The notes: generated by a model from the letters alone, not told the origin. Counted from the first letter of the stretch, positions 8,862-17,414 are shown. The stretch: 64,000 nucleotides of DNA from an uncultured Rhodospira sp. (GCF_937138205.1 NZ_CAKZOT010000057.1:1-64000); one strand, 5' to 3'. Made by a program: numbers and translations.

Positions 8862-9337
8862 GTGCTCTCCCTTTCCGGAATGAGGGCCATGTCCTCGGGG
8901 GCGCCCTGACGCCGCAGTTTGGCCACCCGCCGCCCGACGGCGGTCATGCCGGCGCGCAGCAGGCCGGGGAACACCCGGTTGAAGACGGCGCCCGCCAAAC
9001 GGTCCGCCAGGGCGTATTCAGCCACCAGATGAAGGCGGGTGCGGCCGCCGTCGCGATCCTCGAACCGCCACGTCTGGCGCAGTTCGCGAAACGGCGGGTC
9101 GTGGGAGACGATGTCGATCCGCTCCGGCGGCGCGAACGTGGCCCGACTCAGGAAGGTGGTCGTGATCCCGCCGGCGCCGACGGTCTGACGCACCCGCAGC
9201 GCATCGCCATCCCATCCTTCGGTCCGCACGTGCTTGAAGCCCGGCATGAACTCCGGATAGCGCGCGATGTCGGCGATGGCCCGGTACACTGCCGGGCGGG
9301 GAAAGGGCAGATCGCGCTGGAGGGTCAGGGTGGGCAT
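8858..9337 (-). CDS. COQ10/RatA-like START-domain protein (quinone chaperone)
   Basis: This 159-residue protein has the SRPBCC fold of the COQ10/RatA family. Mitochondrial COQ10 binds ubiquinone and supports its delivery to the respiratory chain; bacterial homologues are often annotated as toxin RatA. The N-terminal FPRPAVYRAIADIARYPEFMPG is diagnostic. The start at 9337 (MPTLTLQRDLPF) is the usual start for the family, and the longer open frame upstream is not. Leading the ubiE-menA operon with 4-bp overlaps supports the quinone role over a toxin role. Confidence 0.85.
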   Translation of the reverse strand: MPTLTLQRDLPFPRPAVYRAIADIARYPEFMPGFKHVRTEGWDGDALRVRQTVGAGGITTTFLSRATFAPPERIDIVSHDPPFRELRQTWRFEDRDGGRTRLHLVAEYALADRLAGAVFNRVFPGLLRAGMTAVGRRVAKLRRQGAPEDMALIPEREST

Positions 9338-9452
9338 GGATCGAACGGGCCGTCCTGGGCGACAGGGTCGAATGGCCCCCTGGTTAGTCTGCCGCCGGGC
9401 GCGGGTCAAGGCGCGGTGCGGGCGCCCGGTGATCCTCCGGGTGCCGGTGGGA

Positions 9453-10058
9453 TCACGGGCAGGGGTGGGCGCGGCTGTCGGGGATGCACACCGTCGCCCC
9501 CTGCAACACGCTGACCGCGAGGCGCTGGTCCTCTGGCGAGATACCGGGACCGGCCGCCGGGTCGAACGGTGCCACGCGCCAAGCGCGTTGCATGACGTAG
9601 ACCCCCTCCAGCCCGCGCACGGCCTTGAAGAACGCCGTTTCCCCATGGCCGGTGCGCCGGTTGCGGCTGCACCCCAGAGTCCAGAAGGCGGTTTCGAATC
9701 CGTTGGTGTCGCCGTACTGCGGGGCGCCGCCCAGCTTCTGCTCGCAATCGGCCTCGTAGGAGGCGACGGCCCGGGCGTGCAGCGCCGCCAGCGTCGGCGG
9801 CGCGGTCGTCTTCAGCACCTGGACGGTGATCATGTCGCGCCAGTCGCCCGGCTGCTGGCCCTCGGGCATCATGTGCAGCACGCGCAGGGCCTCGCCCTCA
9901 TCCGTGTGCACCACGCCCCAGCCCGCCGGCGCCTGGAAGCGAAGCATCTCGGCGCCGCCATAGGGCAGCGCGCTGTCCGGCGACTGGGCCAACGCCGGGG
10001 TGGGCGCGCCCGCCGCCGCCGCGAGCGCCAGCGCCACGACACGAAGCAGTTGGCGCAT
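9453..10058 (-). CDS. Secreted protein of unknown function
   Basis: This 201-residue protein has a clear Sec signal peptide: MRQLLR, a hydrophobic core, and cleavage after PALA near residue 24. The mature part contains four cysteines that could form disulfides and matches no family I know. It sits 39 bases below the MlaD-like genes on the same strand, so it may be co-transcribed with them and act in the periplasm. That is inference from position only. Confidence 0.75.
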   Translation of the reverse strand: MRQLLRVVALALAAAAGAPTPALAQSPDSALPYGGAEMLRFQAPAGWGVVHTDEGEALRVLHMMPEGQQPGDWRDMITVQVLKTTAPPTLAALHARAVASYEADCEQKLGGAPQYGDTNGFETAFWTLGCSRNRRTGHGETAFFKAVRGLEGVYVMQRAWRVAPFDPAAGPGISPEDQRLAVSVLQGATVCIPDSRAHPCP

Positions 10059-10097
10059 GGGTTCCCCCCCCGCTTGTCCGCGCGCCGGAACCGGCCG

Positions 10098-10559
10098 CTA
10101 TCCGCCGGACCCGGCCGGCTGGGTGGCCAGGAAGATGATCTCGCCCACCAGATCCTCCAGGGACTGGTAGTCCTGCGTGCGGGCCAGGGAGTCCCCGGCG
10201 GCCAGCATCTCGTCCGACGATCCCGGGACCAGCTTGACGTAGCTGCCGCCCAGCAGCCCGTCGCTGGTGATGACGGCGCGCGTGTCGCTGGGGAGTTGCA
10301 CACTTTCGAGCACGGTCATATCGACCACCGCCTCGAATGTCTCCTGATCCAGGCGCTGGCCCGTCACCGATCCCACCTGGATGCCCGCCAGCCGCACCTC
10401 GCCGCCGACCGACAGCCCGCCGACCTTGGTGAAGCTGGCGTGGATCGGATATCCCTTGACCTGGCGCAGGTCAGCCGTGGTGTAGGCGAACACCAGGAAC
10501 ACGGCGGCGACCAGCAGAACCAACGCCCCCATGATGGTTTCGAGGGGATTGCGGGTCAT
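10098..10559 (-). CDS. mlaD: MlaD-like MCE-domain protein (copy 2)
   Basis: This 153-residue protein has one N-terminal membrane helix (residues 8-28) and one MCE domain. It matches MlaD, the periplasmic hexameric substrate-binding ring of the Mla phospholipid-transport system that maintains outer-membrane lipid asymmetry. Typical segments are GLSVGGEVRLAGIQVGSV and SDGLLGGSYVKLVPG, and the C-terminal helix reads SLEDLVGEIIFLA. It lies 70 bases downstream of a second MlaD-like gene on the same strand. The ATPase, permease and MlaB genes are absent from this window. Confidence 0.9.
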   Translation of the reverse strand: MTRNPLETIMGALVLLVAAVFLVFAYTTADLRQVKGYPIHASFTKVGGLSVGGEVRLAGIQVGSVTGQRLDQETFEAVVDMTVLESVQLPSDTRAVITSDGLLGGSYVKLVPGSSDEMLAAGDSLARTQDYQSLEDLVGEIIFLATQPAGSGG

Positions 10560-10629
10560 GGTCGGTGCGTCCTTTGCGTCTTGCCCCGTGGCCCCAGCGT
10601 GTTGCCCGAGCCGCCGCCCCGTTCCGGCC

Positions 10630-11127
10630 TCAATACCCGACCGGCTCGGACGGGTCCAGGCCGCGTTCCTGCTTGGCGCGGGCCACGATCTTGGCCAGCA
10701 GGTCCTCGATGATCACCGAATCCTGCGTGTAGTCAAAGCTGTCGCCGGGCGCCAGCGTGTCCAGCGCGCCGCCGGGTTCCAGTTCGACGAACTTGCCGCC
10801 CATCAGGCCGTCGGTGTTGATCATGGCGGCGGAGTCGATCGGCAGTTCGACGGTATCCGCGATCCGGAAGGTCACCACGGCGCGGTAGTAGGGGTCCAGG
10901 TCCATGCCGACCACCTCGCCCACCGGCATCCCGGCCAGGCGCACCGGGGTGCCCGGGGCGATCCCGTCGGCCTGGCCGAACCGGGCCGTCAGTTCATAGG
11001 AGCCGTCGGCGCCGAGCGGTCCGCCGGCGCGGTCGCCGATCCCCGACGAGCTGTAGGCGAACACCAGGGCCGCCGCCGCCAGGACGGCCATGCCGACCAT
11101 CATCTCGCGTCTGGCCTCGGTGGTCAC
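10630..11127 (-). CDS. mlaD: MlaD-like MCE-domain protein (copy 1)
   Basis: This 165-residue MlaD-like protein has one N-terminal membrane anchor and one MCE domain (GTPVRLAGMPVGEV, TDGLMGGKFVELEPGG). It ends with the helix that lines the ring pore. The GTG start at 11127 has a GGAGAGG ribosome-binding site, whereas the upstream extension lacks one. It is clearly paralogous to the next gene (10098-10559), having the same architecture with diverged sequence. The pair may form mixed rings, or one may have specialised; this is inference. Confidence 0.88.
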   Translation of the reverse strand: MTTEARREMMVGMAVLAAAALVFAYSSSGIGDRAGGPLGADGSYELTARFGQADGIAPGTPVRLAGMPVGEVVGMDLDPYYRAVVTFRIADTVELPIDSAAMINTDGLMGGKFVELEPGGALDTLAPGDSFDYTQDSVIIEDLLAKIVARAKQERGLDPSEPVGY

Positions 11128-11152
11128 GAATGCCTCTCCCGTCCTTTTCCGT

Positions 11153-11491
11153 TCAGCCGCCGGGCGTCCACGCCTCGTAGTCGCCGGTGGCCGGGCGCCG
11201 CTGACCGCCGCGTCGCTCGTCGCCCGAGGGCACGTAGGCCTCCGGCGTGCCCGACAGGTTGGGCACATGCTCTTTGACCCAGGGCCGGGCCACGGTCTCC
11301 AGCGGCGCCTCGACGGTGTGGTGCAGCCAGGCGTGCCATTCGGCTGGCACCTTCGACGGCTCCGGGCTGCCCTTGTAGACCACCCAGCGTTTCGGGCGCC
11401 GGTACTTCGGCCGGCCGCGTTCCTGGAAATAGACGTTACCGAACTGGTCCGCGCCGACGCGGCGTCCTTTCAAAGAAAAGCCAAGGGGCAT
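11153..11491 (-). CDS. NADH:ubiquinone oxidoreductase subunit NDUFA12
   Basis: This 112-residue protein is the alphaproteobacterial homologue of mitochondrial complex I accessory subunit NDUFA12 (B17.2). It sits on the peripheral arm of complex I. Diagnostic segments are GADQFGNVYFQERG, RRPKRWVVYKG and VPAEWHAWLHHT. The start at 11491 gives the usual N-terminus; the ribosome-binding site is weak. It leads the two MlaD-like genes, with 25 bases to the next start. The presence of this subunit supports an alphaproteobacterial source. Confidence 0.92.
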   Translation of the reverse strand: MPLGFSLKGRRVGADQFGNVYFQERGRPKYRRPKRWVVYKGSPEPSKVPAEWHAWLHHTVEAPLETVARPWVKEHVPNLSGTPEAYVPSGDERRGGQRRPATGDYEAWTPGG

Positions 11492-11584
11492 GGTGGGTCC
11501 GTCCGCTGTGCAAGCCAAGTCGTCACGCCGCAGACCGTAGCCCGGATGGCGCGAGGTGGGAAGAGGCATCGTCAGCGTGCGCCG

Positions 11585-12337
11585 TCACGCCATGCCCCGG
11601 CGGCCGAGCAGGATGGTCGTGATCCGCTCCGAGACGCGCGCGGCCTCGGCCGGGTCGTCGTGGCCTGGGGTCAGCAGGTTCTGGCCGAACACATAGGCAT
11701 AGAACAGGCGCGCCCGCGCCCGCGCCTCGCCCGCCGTCGCCCCGAGCGCCTCGAACAGGGGGGCGACGTGGGCCAGGCGCGCGCGGTCGACCTCGGCCAC
11801 CGCCGCGGCGGCGGTCGCGTCGTGGCGCGCCCAGTCGCGCACCGCCATCTCGATGGCCACGCCGCGCGGATTCGGGTGGTCGAGGTAGCGCGCCAACAGC
11901 CGCCGCAGCACCGCCTCGGCGTCCTCGCCCGCCTCCGGCATCACATGGCGGGCGATCACCGCCACGCGGCCGTCGCGCCAGTGCCCGAGCATCGTCGCCA
12001 ACAGCTCCGCCCGGTCCTTGAAATGCCAGTAGAACCCGCCCTTGGTCACGCGCAGGCGCCGCGCCAGCGGCTCGACGCGGACATGGTCGACGCCGCCCTC
12101 CGCCAGCATGGCGAACGCCGCCTCCAGCCACGCGTTGCGCTGTGTCTTCGCTTCCCGCAGGAGCCCGTCTCCCGACTCGCGCCGCGCCTTGACGGCCCGA
12201 GCGCCGTTCCATACGCTGGCGTATAATTCTTCCGCCGCAGCCGAGGACCCCAGCCGATGACCGAGCCCGCCCCGGCCCCCACCTTCTCGCCCGGATGCCC
12301 CAATTTTGTCCAGCGCATCCGCGACAGTTTCGCGCAA
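11585..12337 (-). CDS. TetR-family transcriptional regulator
   Basis: The N-terminal helix-turn-helix begins near REAKTQRNAWLEAAF and contains VEPLARRLRVTKGGFYWHFKDRAELL, the TetR signature. A helical ligand-binding domain follows. The true start is unclear. No ATG or GTG precedes the HTH in frame, and the TTG at 12337 lies 80 bases inside the divergent thioesterase gene. A CTG at 12160 preceded by GGGAG is a possible non-canonical start. It probably controls itself and the thioesterase through the palindrome at 12211-12224. The ligand is unknown. Confidence 0.82.
   Translation of the reverse strand: MRETVADALDKIGASGREGGGRGGLGHRLGSSAAAEELYASVWNGARAVKARRESGDGLLREAKTQRNAWLEAAFAMLAEGGVDHVRVEPLARRLRVTKGGFYWHFKDRAELLATMLGHWRDGRVAVIARHVMPEAGEDAEAVLRRLLARYLDHPNPRGVAIEMAVRDWARHDATAAAAVAEVDRARLAHVAPLFEALGATAGEARARARLFYAYVFGQNLLTPGHDDPAEAARVSERITTILLGRRGMA
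12211..12224. promoter_or_regulatory. Candidate TetR operator overlapping a -10 box
   Basis: ATACGCTGGCGTAT is a perfect palindrome with 6-bp arms. Its right arm runs into TATAAT (12222-12227), a consensus -10 box for the plus-strand thioesterase gene whose ATG is 30 bases downstream. No good -35 is visible at 17 bp. A repressor bound here would block that promoter. The location between the divergent TetR and thioesterase genes is what a TetR operator normally shows. Confidence 0.6.
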
Positions 12338-12721
12338 CAGGCGTTCATGACCACGCTAGGGGTCAGTGTGGCCGACGTGGCGCCTGGGGCGGTCACGCTG
12401 GAGATGCCGTACCGGGCCGACCTGACCCAGCAGAACGGGTTCCTGCACGCCGGCGTCACTGCCGCCCTGGCCGACAGCGCCGCCGGGTATGCCGCCTATA
12501 CCCTCATGCCGGCGGACAGCAACGTGCTCAGCATCGAGTTCAAGCACAACCTGCTGGCCCCGGCCGTGGGGGCGCGGTTTTACGCGCGGGGGCAGGTGCT
12601 GCGCGCCGGGCGGCAGATCGTGGTGGTGCAGTCCACCGTGACCGCCCAGGCGAACGACGGCGCCGAAAAAGCCGTCGCCCTGATGCAGGCGACCATGATG
12701 CGTGTGGGGGGAGAGGGGTAA
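12257..12721 (+). CDS. PaaI-family hotdog thioesterase
   Basis: This 154-residue protein has the single hotdog domain of the PaaI/YdiI acyl-CoA thioesterase family. The active-site helix region is QNGFLHAGVTAALADSAAGYAA near residue 60, and the later LSIEFKHNLLAPA is also typical. The start codon has a GAGGA site at 10 bases. Divergence from a TetR gene with a shared operator suggests induction by an aromatic or fatty acyl compound. The substrate is not evident. Confidence 0.88.
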   Translation: MTEPAPAPTFSPGCPNFVQRIRDSFAQQAFMTTLGVSVADVAPGAVTLEMPYRADLTQQNGFLHAGVTAALADSAAGYAAYTLMPADSNVLSIEFKHNLLAPAVGARFYARGQVLRAGRQIVVVQSTVTAQANDGAEKAVALMQATMMRVGGEG

Positions 12722-12747
12722 GCCCCCACGAGCGAAGCGGGTGCCGC

Positions 12748-14346
12748 CTACATCGCCAGCGCCAACAGCGCGTCCAGGTCCAGGTTGGCCTCGACGTGGG
12801 CGGCGAGCTCGTCGAGGGTTTCCTCGACGCGGCGTTCGTAGTTCAGCCGCACCGCCTCGCCGCCCATGCGGGCCAGCCAGTGGGCGCGGAAGGCATCGCC
12901 GCCGAACAGCCCGTGCACATAGGCGCCCATGGCGCAGCCGTCGGCGGACACCGCGCCCTCGTCCCGCACCGGGCCGTTCGGCGTCTCGCTCAGCCGTAGC
13001 CACGGCCGTGCCAGTCCGGGGCCGGTGGTGCGGCCCATGTGCATCTCGTAACCGCTGACCGGGCAGCCGCTGACGGCGTCATGCATGGCCAGATCGATGA
13101 GGCGCTTGTCGCCGCCGATCTCGGTTTCGATGTCCAGCAGGCCGAGCCCCGGCGTTTCGCCCGCCGGTCCCTCCAGGCCTTGCGGATCCCGCACCACCCG
13201 CCCCAGCATCTGGAAGCCGGCGCACAGGCCCACCACCTGGCCGCCCTGCCTCGCGTGGGCCAGGATGTCGATGTCCCAGCCCTCGCGGCGCATCACGTCC
13301 AGATCGCTGCGCGTCGCCTTCGACCCGGGCAGGATCACCACGTCGGTGTCCTTTGGAATGGGCGAGCCCGGCTGCACCCAGGAGACGGACACCCCGGGCT
13401 CGGCGGCCAGCGGGTCGATGTCGTCGAAGTTGGCGATGCGCGACAGGCGCGGCACGGCGATGCGCAGATCGCCGGCGCCGGGCTCGGCCGGGCGTTCCAG
13501 CGCCAGCGAATCCTCGGCCGGCAGGCGCGATCCGTTCTCGAACCAGCGCACCACACCCAGAAAAGGCCAGCCTGTGCGCTCGGTGATGGTCTCGCAGGCG
13601 GGTTCGAAGATGGTGAAGTCGCCCCGGAACTTGTTGATCAGATACCCGCGCACGCGCGCATTGTCCTCCGGCCGCAGCAGGGCGTGGGTGCCGACCAACG
13701 CGCCCATGGTGCCGCCCCGGTCGATGTCGGACAGGAACACCACCGGCAGGTCGGCCATTTCGGCCAGCCGCATGTTGGTGATGTCGGAGTCGCGCAGGTA
13801 CACCTCGGCGCCGGAGCCCGCGCCCTCGACGATGATCAGGTCGGCGTCGGCGCGCAGCTTTTCGAGACTCCCAAGCACGGCCGGCATCAGGGCATGGCGC
13901 ATCTGGTGATAGACCCGGGCCGGGCAGTTGCCCAGCACCCGGCCGCGCAGCACCACCTGGGCGCCGATCTCGGTTTGCGGCTTCAGCAGCACCGGGTTCA
14001 TGTCGATCGACGGCGCCACCTTACAGGCGCGCGCCTGAAGGGCCTGGGCGCGGCCGATCTCACCGTGCGGATACGTGCCGTCCGGGTTGGGCGGCGCGTC
14101 GCTGTCGACCGCCACGGCGGCGTTGTTGCTCATGTTCTGCGCCTTGAACGGGCGCACGGCCAGCCCGCGCCGCTGATACGCGCGGCACAGCCCGGCCACC
14201 AGCAGGCTCTTGCCCACGTCCGAACTGGTGCCCTGGATCATAAGCGCCTTGGCCCGCTTGGTCGCCCCGGGCGGCGGCTGCGGGATGGGCAGGTCGGCGG
14301 GAATCTCGGGAACCTTGGGAAGAGGGCGCGGCGTGGTCTCGGTCAT
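12748..14346 (-). CDS. cobQ: Cobyric acid synthase CobQ
   Basis: This 532-residue glutamine-dependent enzyme amidates side chains b, d, e and g of adenosylcobyrinic acid diamide in cobalamin synthesis. The N-terminal dethiobiotin-synthetase-like ATPase has the P-loop QGTSSDVGKS near residue 40. The C-terminal class I glutamine amidotransferase domain has the nucleophile Cys in GLCAGFQMLG. The start at 14346 gives a 30-residue leader rich in Pro before the conserved core. No cobalamin riboswitch is visible in the 105 bases upstream. It is convergent with the thioesterase gene. Confidence 0.95.
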   Translation of the reverse strand: MTETTPRPLPKVPEIPADLPIPQPPPGATKRAKALMIQGTSSDVGKSLLVAGLCRAYQRRGLAVRPFKAQNMSNNAAVAVDSDAPPNPDGTYPHGEIGRAQALQARACKVAPSIDMNPVLLKPQTEIGAQVVLRGRVLGNCPARVYHQMRHALMPAVLGSLEKLRADADLIIVEGAGSGAEVYLRDSDITNMRLAEMADLPVVFLSDIDRGGTMGALVGTHALLRPEDNARVRGYLINKFRGDFTIFEPACETITERTGWPFLGVVRWFENGSRLPAEDSLALERPAEPGAGDLRIAVPRLSRIANFDDIDPLAAEPGVSVSWVQPGSPIPKDTDVVILPGSKATRSDLDVMRREGWDIDILAHARQGGQVVGLCAGFQMLGRVVRDPQGLEGPAGETPGLGLLDIETEIGGDKRLIDLAMHDAVSGCPVSGYEMHMGRTTGPGLARPWLRLSETPNGPVRDEGAVSADGCAMGAYVHGLFGGDAFRAHWLARMGGEAVRLNYERRVEETLDELAAHVEANLDLDALLALAM

Positions 14347-14451
14347 GATGTCCGTGCGGTCGGCGGGAACGAGCGGCGGACCATGCCGGATCGGCGGGGA
14401 CGGATCAATGGGGGGAGCGGCGGCGCGGTATGCACCAACCATCACTGCTGG

Positions 14452-14919
14452 CTATTGCCTTTGCGGAAAACAAACGAATGCCACGAAGGCTCGGCGATCC
14501 ATCACCGACGCGGAATTGAACCGACGGATGAGGTCTTCGGCAGCATCAATATCCTGAAGAACACTCGCTTTGATGAAACGCTTGCTTGGATCATAATCAG
14601 CAGCATGGCGCTTCTGCTGAAAGTCGGCCAAATTTAAGGCGAAGTCTTGAATATCCGTTGGCAACAGGCGGATTGCAGGTTCTTTATGGATGTTTTTCGC
14701 CCGGCCGTGATCCAGCGCCCGGTAGGCTCTGGTCCATGCGGCGCCATGCTTCACGGCACCGGGACCGCCGACCAGAAGGTCGGCGGCGTTCCGAGCAAGA
14801 CAATGAAACAAGGCATAGTAGATCGTGCTCACGGCCCGCCGTAAGAACACTTGTCTCGGGCTGCCCTTGCCCTGCGGAACAAGCTCGCGCGCGGCGGCAA
14901 TGAAATCGTCCGGATTCAT
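14452..14919 (-). CDS. HEPN-like protein, 155 aa
   Basis: This 155-residue all-helical protein resembles the HEPN superfamily: FLRRAVSTIYYALFHCLARNA near residue 27 is like the helix found in HEPN proteins of toxin-antitoxin and stress systems. I do not see a clear R-x4-6-H nuclease motif, so it may be inactive as an RNase. Its start overlaps the stop of the upstream gene by 4 bases (ATGA), so the two are a translationally coupled pair. The domain assignment is tentative. Confidence 0.65.
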   Translation of the reverse strand: MNPDDFIAAARELVPQGKGSPRQVFLRRAVSTIYYALFHCLARNAADLLVGGPGAVKHGAAWTRAYRALDHGRAKNIHKEPAIRLLPTDIQDFALNLADFQQKRHAADYDPSKRFIKASVLQDIDAAEDLIRRFNSASVMDRRAFVAFVCFPQRQ

Positions 14920-15260
14920 AGCCCCGCATCCTCTGTCCCCTCCTGATCGGGATCGGGGTCAAGCTGCGACACTTCCGACACCGCGACGTAGGAGACGACG
15001 GGAAACGCCTCTTCGTCGGCCTCCTCGGTCAACGCCGTCACAAGATGGCGCAGGAACGGGATGGTCACTGCCACAGGGGGGCGCCCCTTGGCATCATCGT
15101 AAATGACATTGACCAGCAGGATCGGATCCCCATCCTCGCCCGCCGCCCGCTCCACCTGGGTTTCAAGAACGTCGACGCCCTCAAGCCGTTCGGCGGCCAC
15201 CGACCGGATCAATTTCTGAAGGGAGTCCATGTCCGGCACGAGCATTTCCTTTGGCAGCAT
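14916..15260 (-). CDS. Small acidic protein paired with the HEPN-like gene
   Basis: I do not recognise this protein of about 114 residues. It has an N-terminal helix (LQKLIRSVAAERLEGVDVLE) and a beta-rich middle (DPILLVNVIYDD). The tail is strongly acidic, as is common in antitoxin-like or partner proteins. Three in-frame ATGs (15260, 15245, 15230) are possible starts; none has a strong ribosome-binding site. The 4-bp overlap with the HEPN-like gene suggests the two products work together. Confidence 0.6.
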   Translation of the reverse strand: MLPKEMLVPDMDSLQKLIRSVAAERLEGVDVLETQVERAAGEDGDPILLVNVIYDDAKGRPPVAVTIPFLRHLVTALTEEADEEAFPVVSYVAVSEVSQLDPDPDQEGTEDAGL

Positions 15261-15446
15261 GCAGGCGACAGGCACTGTAGTTCTCGGTGTAGCGAGACAC
15301 AACGCTGTTTCGCGGTCGGGCATACCCCGGAGCCGCCCCGGAGTCGATTGCTTTTCCGCCGCGCGACACCAGCGGCGCATCAAATGGGACGACTGGGCAA
15401 TGCCGACGCCGGTCCCGAAAGAAGAAAGGTCCGATTTTGGGAGGTA

Positions 15447-15890
15447 TCAGTGCCGCGAAAACACCTTAGTCTGCCCATCGTCGGTGAACAGCAGGGTCTC
15501 GTAAGGCGTGTCGTAGCCCGGCACGTCCATGCCCGGCGAGCTGGGCGGCATCCCCGGCACGGCCAAGCCGGCGGCGTCGGGGGCCTCGTTGAGCAGGCGC
15601 CGCACGTCGGCGGCCGGCACATGGCCCTCGATGATGTAGCCATCGACGACCGCCGTGTGACAGGACGCGAGGTCGCCCGGCACGCCGGCCAGCGCCTTCA
15701 CCTGGGGCATCCCCTCGGTGTCCTTCTCGACCACCGTGAACCCGTTGTCCCGCATGTGCTCTGCCCAGTTGCCACAACACCCGCAGGTGGGTGACTTGTG
15801 GACGGTCACGACAGGCTGATGGGACTCGGCCAGGACGATTCCGGGGCCGAGCAACAGGCCGGCGGCGAAGGCAACGGCGGTGATGCGCAT
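15447..15890 (-). CDS. DUF411 periplasmic metal-binding protein
   Basis: This 147-residue protein has a signal peptide cleaved after VLAE near residue 22. It belongs to the DUF411 family, often encoded with copper-resistance genes. Family cysteines and other metal ligands are seen in KSPTCGCCGNW, ASCHTA, EGHVPA and GMPPSSPGMD. A role in periplasmic copper handling follows from family knowledge. No copper pump or multicopper oxidase is nearby, so it seems to act as a lone gene. Confidence 0.88.
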   Translation of the reverse strand: MRITAVAFAAGLLLGPGIVLAESHQPVVTVHKSPTCGCCGNWAEHMRDNGFTVVEKDTEGMPQVKALAGVPGDLASCHTAVVDGYIIEGHVPAADVRRLLNEAPDAAGLAVPGMPPSSPGMDVPGYDTPYETLLFTDDGQTKVFSRH

Positions 15891-15960
15891 GGACGAGTCT
15901 CCCTGACAGGACGACGGCCGCGCCGGCCACGGAGTCCGGCCGGCAGGGCCTCAAAATCAA

Positions 15961-15992
15961 ACCGGAGCCGGAATAGACATCCCGGCTCCGGT
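15961..15992 (-). terminator. Intrinsic terminator of ahcY
   Basis: ACCGGAGCCGG and its exact complement form an 11-bp stem with a 10-nt loop. On the minus strand the stem is followed by a T-rich stretch, TTTGATTTTG. It lies about 58 bases beyond the ahcY stop and upstream of the DUF411 gene, so it separates the two transcripts. Confidence 0.8.
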
Positions 15993-16049
15993 CCTGTCAA
16001 GACGCGTTCGGGACCTTCACGCACCCTTGCGCGCGCCCCCGAATGATTC

Positions 16050-17342
16050 CTAGTACCGGTACGTATCCGGCTTGAACGGCCCCTGCGGGGTCACGCCGAT
16101 ATAGGCCGCCTGCTCCGGCGACAGCACCTCCAGGTCCACGTCGAGTTTTCGCAGATGCAGGGTGGCCACCTTCTCGTCGAGGTGCTTGGGCAGCACGTAG
16201 ACCTGCCGCTCGTACTTGTCGGCGTGGTTCCACAGTTCGATCTGCGCCAGCACCTGGTTGGTGAAGGAGGCGCTCATGACGAAGCTGGGATGGCCGGTCG
16301 CACAGCCCAGGTTCACCAGCCGGCCCTCGGCCAGCAGGATGATGCGCTTGCCGTCGGGGAACTCGATCTCGTCGACCTGCGGCTTGATGTTGTCCCACTT
16401 GCAGTTGCGCAGAGCCTCGACCTGGATCTCGTTGTCGAAGTGACCGATGTTGCAGACGATGGCCCGGTCCTTCATCGCCCGCATGTGATCGATGGTGATG
16501 ACGTCGATGTTGCCGGTCGCGGTCACGAAGATGTCGCCGCGCGGGGCGGCCTTGTCCATGGTGGTGACCTCGTAGCCCTCCATGGCCGCCTGCAGGGCGC
16601 AGATGGGGTCCGCCTCGGTGACGACGACGCGGCAGCCGGCGTTGCGCAGCGATTCGGCCGAGCCCTTGCCGACGTCGCCGAAGCCGGCCACGACCGCGAT
16701 CTTGCCGGCCATCATGACGTCGGTGGCGCGGCGCACGCCGTCCACCAAGCTCTCGCGGCAGCCGTACTTGTTGTCGAACTTGGACTTGGTGACGCTGTCG
16801 TTGACGTTGATGGCGGGGGCCAGCAGCGTGCCCTTCTTGGCCATCTCATAGAGACGGTGCACACCGGTGGTGGTCTCTTCCGAGATGCCCTTCACGTCTT
16901 TCATCAGATCGGCGTACTTCTCGTGCATGACCAGCGTCAGGTCGCCGCCGTCATCCAGGATCATGTTCGGGCGCCAGTCGTCGGGGCCGAAGATGGTCTG
17001 GTCGATGGCCCACCAGAACTCCTCTTCGTTCATGCCCTTCCAGGCGAACACGGGGATGCCGGCGGCGGCGATGGCGGCGGCGGCGTGGTCCTGGGTGGAG
17101 AAGATGTTGCACGAGGACCAGCGCACCTCGGCGCCGAGCGCGGTCAGGGTCTCGATCAGCACCGCCGTCTGGATGGTCATGTGCAGACAGCCGGCGATGC
17201 GGGCCCCCTTCAGCGGCTTGGACGGGCCGTATTCCTCGCGCGTGGCCATCAGGCCGGGCATCTCGGTCTCGGCGATATTGATTTCCTTGCGGCCCCAGGC
17301 GGCCAGTTCGAGGTCCTTGACCTTGTAGTCGGTGAACGTCAT
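16050..17342 (-). CDS. ahcY: Adenosylhomocysteinase
   Basis: This 430-residue enzyme reversibly hydrolyses S-adenosylhomocysteine to adenosine and homocysteine, closing the methylation cycle. The NAD-binding motif is [17 protein letters not shown] near residue 218. Substrate-site segments [16 protein letters not shown] and [14 protein letters not shown] are present, and the C-terminus ends in the conserved KPDTYRY. The length is the short form without the plant/animal insertion. A 20-bp AT-rich palindrome lies about 72 bases upstream and is a candidate operator. Confidence 0.97.
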   Translation of the reverse strand: MTFTDYKVKDLELAAWGRKEINIAETEMPGLMATREEYGPSKPLKGARIAGCLHMTIQTAVLIETLTALGAEVRWSSCNIFSTQDHAAAAIAAAGIPVFAWKGMNEEEFWWAIDQTIFGPDDWRPNMILDDGGDLTLVMHEKYADLMKDVKGISEETTTGVHRLYEMAKKGTLLAPAINVNDSVTKSKFDNKYGCRESLVDGVRRATDVMMAGKIAVVAGFGDVGKGSAESLRNAGCRVVVTEADPICALQAAMEGYEVTTMDKAAPRGDIFVTATGNIDVITIDHMRAMKDRAIVCNIGHFDNEIQVEALRNCKWDNIKPQVDEIEFPDGKRIILLAEGRLVNLGCATGHPSFVMSASFTNQVLAQIELWNHADKYERQVYVLPKHLDEKVATLHLRKLDVDLEVLSPEQAAYIGVTPQGPFKPDTYRY

Positions 17343-17414
17343 CGGGGTCTCCGGTTACGGGATGAGGAGGACAGAACGGCACGCCGGACCGCAGCCCGGG
17401 CCGGTTGGATCGGA

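Noticed and set aside
14347-14451. Possible cobalamin riboswitch upstream of cobQ
   Set aside because: Only about 105 bases are available before the next gene and no B12-box-like sequence is visible.
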